Assembly: GCA_003551325.1 (NCBI GenBank)
Contig: PUMK01000232.1
Span: 1-6,751 of the forward strand
Direction: 5' to 3'
DNA length: 6,751 nt
DNA from: Candidatus Acetothermia bacterium
GTDB taxonomy: Bacteria; Bipolaricaulota; Bipolaricaulia; Bipolaricaulales; Bipolaricaulaceae
Position numbers and translations under genes: made by a program. Positions 5,964-6,751 of the stretch are shown in pieces; the first letter of the stretch is position 1, and the number at the start of each line of letters is the position of its first letter. The notes under the pieces are model-generated. The model was given only the letters and a program-made list of their open reading frames with translations. It ran no database searches and had not been told where the DNA came from.

Positions 5964-6021
5964 CCTAACCTCCTAACGTGCGACCACGGGGGCCGCGAAA
6001 CACGGCCCCCGTTTGGTTGTT
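5935..6021 (+). ncRNA. Candidate small RNA with two hairpins
   Basis: A plus-strand transcript here would have a 5' hairpin, GGTTG (5935-5939) with CAACC (5957-5961) and an inner GGC/GCC pair. An unpaired C-rich stretch holding CCTCCT (5969-5974) comes next, then the 10-bp GC stem (5986-6012) and a T-rich end. Exposed CCUCC-type motifs are used by some Gram-positive sRNAs to mask ribosome-binding sites. A short frame ATG…TAA (5941-5976, MASESPTNLTS) lies inside. Against this, CCTCCT is also a Shine-Dalgarno when read on the minus strand, and the promoter is poorly spaced. The architecture is seen; function is speculation. Confidence 0.25.
5986..6021. terminator. Strong GC hairpin, probable intrinsic terminator
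   Basis: ACGGGGGCCG (5986-5995) pairs perfectly with CGGCCCCCGT (6003-6012) over 10 bp around a 7-nt loop, the strongest stem in the window. On the plus strand it is followed by TTTGGTTGTT (7 T in 10). On the minus strand it begins 21 nt after the MFS stop, the usual terminator distance, but what follows (GGTCGCACG) is not T-rich. It most likely ends the MFS transcript, perhaps in both directions. The better T-tract on the plus strand is unexplained by any annotated plus-strand gene. Confidence 0.65.
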
Positions 6022-6032
6022 GGCGGCACCGA

Positions 6033-6751
6033 TCACGCGGAGCGCTTCCGGCCAAACGAAACGTACATGAGCCAGGAAGACGCAAGATAGGCGCAGCACG
6101 TCAAGGCAAACACGGGGGCGAATCCGGGCCCCTCCTGAAGCTGCCCGCTGACCCATGAACTCACCGCCCAGCTGCCTTGCCAGCTCATAATCAGAAGTGC
6201 GCTGGCCGCACCCCGCTCTCCTGCCGAGACCTGTTCCATGACAAACGCGAAATAAAGCGGGTTTCCCAGGTTCATGAGCCCCGCCCGGACCAGAAACGCC
6301 ATGGCAGCCGGGGCGAGCACGGGGGAGACACCCAACAGAACAAGAAACGGTATGGAGATCAACTGCATGACCACCACGGTGCGTACTTTCCCCATCTTCT
6401 CGGCAAGCACCGGACCGAGCAGCGTGGCCACACCGACAAACAGCGACTGGCCGGCAAACAGAGCGCCGAGAACGCTATCGGATACCTCAAAACGCACGTT
6501 GAAGAAGACGTTCATGAAAGGGATCAGCGCACCGGCCCCCAACCCGACGACCACGTGCGGCGCGATCAGGCGCATCATGGGACGCGACAAGCGAATGCCC
6601 TTCGCCAGTTCTGTCCAGGAACGCATACGACGAGCCGGGGTGACGGGAGTGGGCCGATGGGGCTCAAGCCGAAGAAGCGGCAGGGTCGCTGCCATGAAGA
6701 TGCACGCGCCCACGAGCAAGGTACCCCTGTAAACGGCCGGATCCCCGGAGC
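6033..6751 (-). CDS. MFS transporter, C-terminal part
   Basis: An inner-membrane transporter of the major facilitator superfamily, open at the right edge, so its N-terminus is outside the window; about 238 residues are present. Visible hydrophobic segments match roughly TM6 to TM12: LLVGACIFMAATLPLL; a cytoplasmic loop (about RLEPHRPTP to LSRPM); then APHVVVGLGAGALIPF, SVLGALFAGQSLFVGVATLLG, VVVMQLISIPFLVLLG, AMAFLVRAGLMNLGNPLYFAFV, AASALLIMSWQGSWAVSSW and APVFALTCCAYLASSW. GPVLAEKMGKVRT between TM8 and TM9 is the second copy of the MFS loop signature (GxLaDrxGrk). The protein ends with the basic tail GRKRSA. The substrate is not identifiable. A TTG at 6719 is inside the frame, not the start: the frame continues upstream as GDPAVYRGT. 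A strong hairpin lies 21 nt past the stop. Confidence 0.85.
   Translation of the reverse strand, partial: SGDPAVYRGTLLVGACIFMAATLPLLRLEPHRPTPVTPARRMRSWTELAKGIRLSRPMMRLIAPHVVVGLGAGALIPFMNVFFNVRFEVSDSVLGALFAGQSLFVGVATLLGPVLAEKMGKVRTVVVMQLISIPFLVLLGVSPVLAPAAMAFLVRAGLMNLGNPLYFAFVMEQVSAGERGAASALLIMSWQGSWAVSSWVSGQLQEGPGFAPVFALTCCAYLASSWLMYVSFGRKRSA

Noticed and set aside
5937..6158. Plus-strand 73-codon frame overlapping the MFS 3' end
   Set aside because: It reads through the GC hairpin and antisense to the conserved MFS C-terminus, has a TTG start with no ribosome-binding site, and its product is arginine/glycine-rich noise.

Overview
The window is GC-rich bacterial DNA with tightly packed genes and strong Shine-Dalgarno sites. 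One of these is identical over 12 nt to the complement of the usual 16S rRNA 3' end. The phylum cannot be fixed from this sequence. The GC content, short intergenic gaps and an N-terminal Sec signal fit many lineages, and the strong ribosome-binding sites would suit a Firmicutes-like or deep-branching group, but that is only an impression. I see no transposase, integrase, tRNA, rRNA or CRISPR array.

Layout, left to right. (1) On the minus strand, rocD (ornithine aminotransferase) is followed 49 nt later by the first 44 codons of an exported or membrane protein that runs off the left edge. (2) A gap of about 380 nt with divergent control follows. (3) On the plus strand lie a 115-residue protein of unknown function and a 573-residue superfamily 1 helicase whose motifs resemble eukaryotic FBH1 more than UvrD, PcrA or Rep. 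(4) The helicase converges on a minus-strand SLC13/DASS-type anion permease; the two stop codons share one CTAG palindrome. (5) Upstream of the permease, on the same strand, is a gap with two GC hairpins and a promoter-like element with an embedded 16-bp dyad, then a WrbA-like flavodoxin-fold protein. (6) A 238-nt gap holds a strong 10-bp GC hairpin, best read as a terminator, and possibly a small plus-strand RNA. (7) The right edge carries the C-terminal part of a minus-strand MFS transporter.

The genes do not form one pathway. Ornithine/arginine metabolism (rocD), DNA repair or recombination control (helicase plus small partner), anion uptake, flavin redox chemistry and MFS transport are separate functions. 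The most unusual parts are the two-gene unit of unknown small protein plus FBH1-like helicase, and the structured gap at about 5935-6021. No complete new system is evident.
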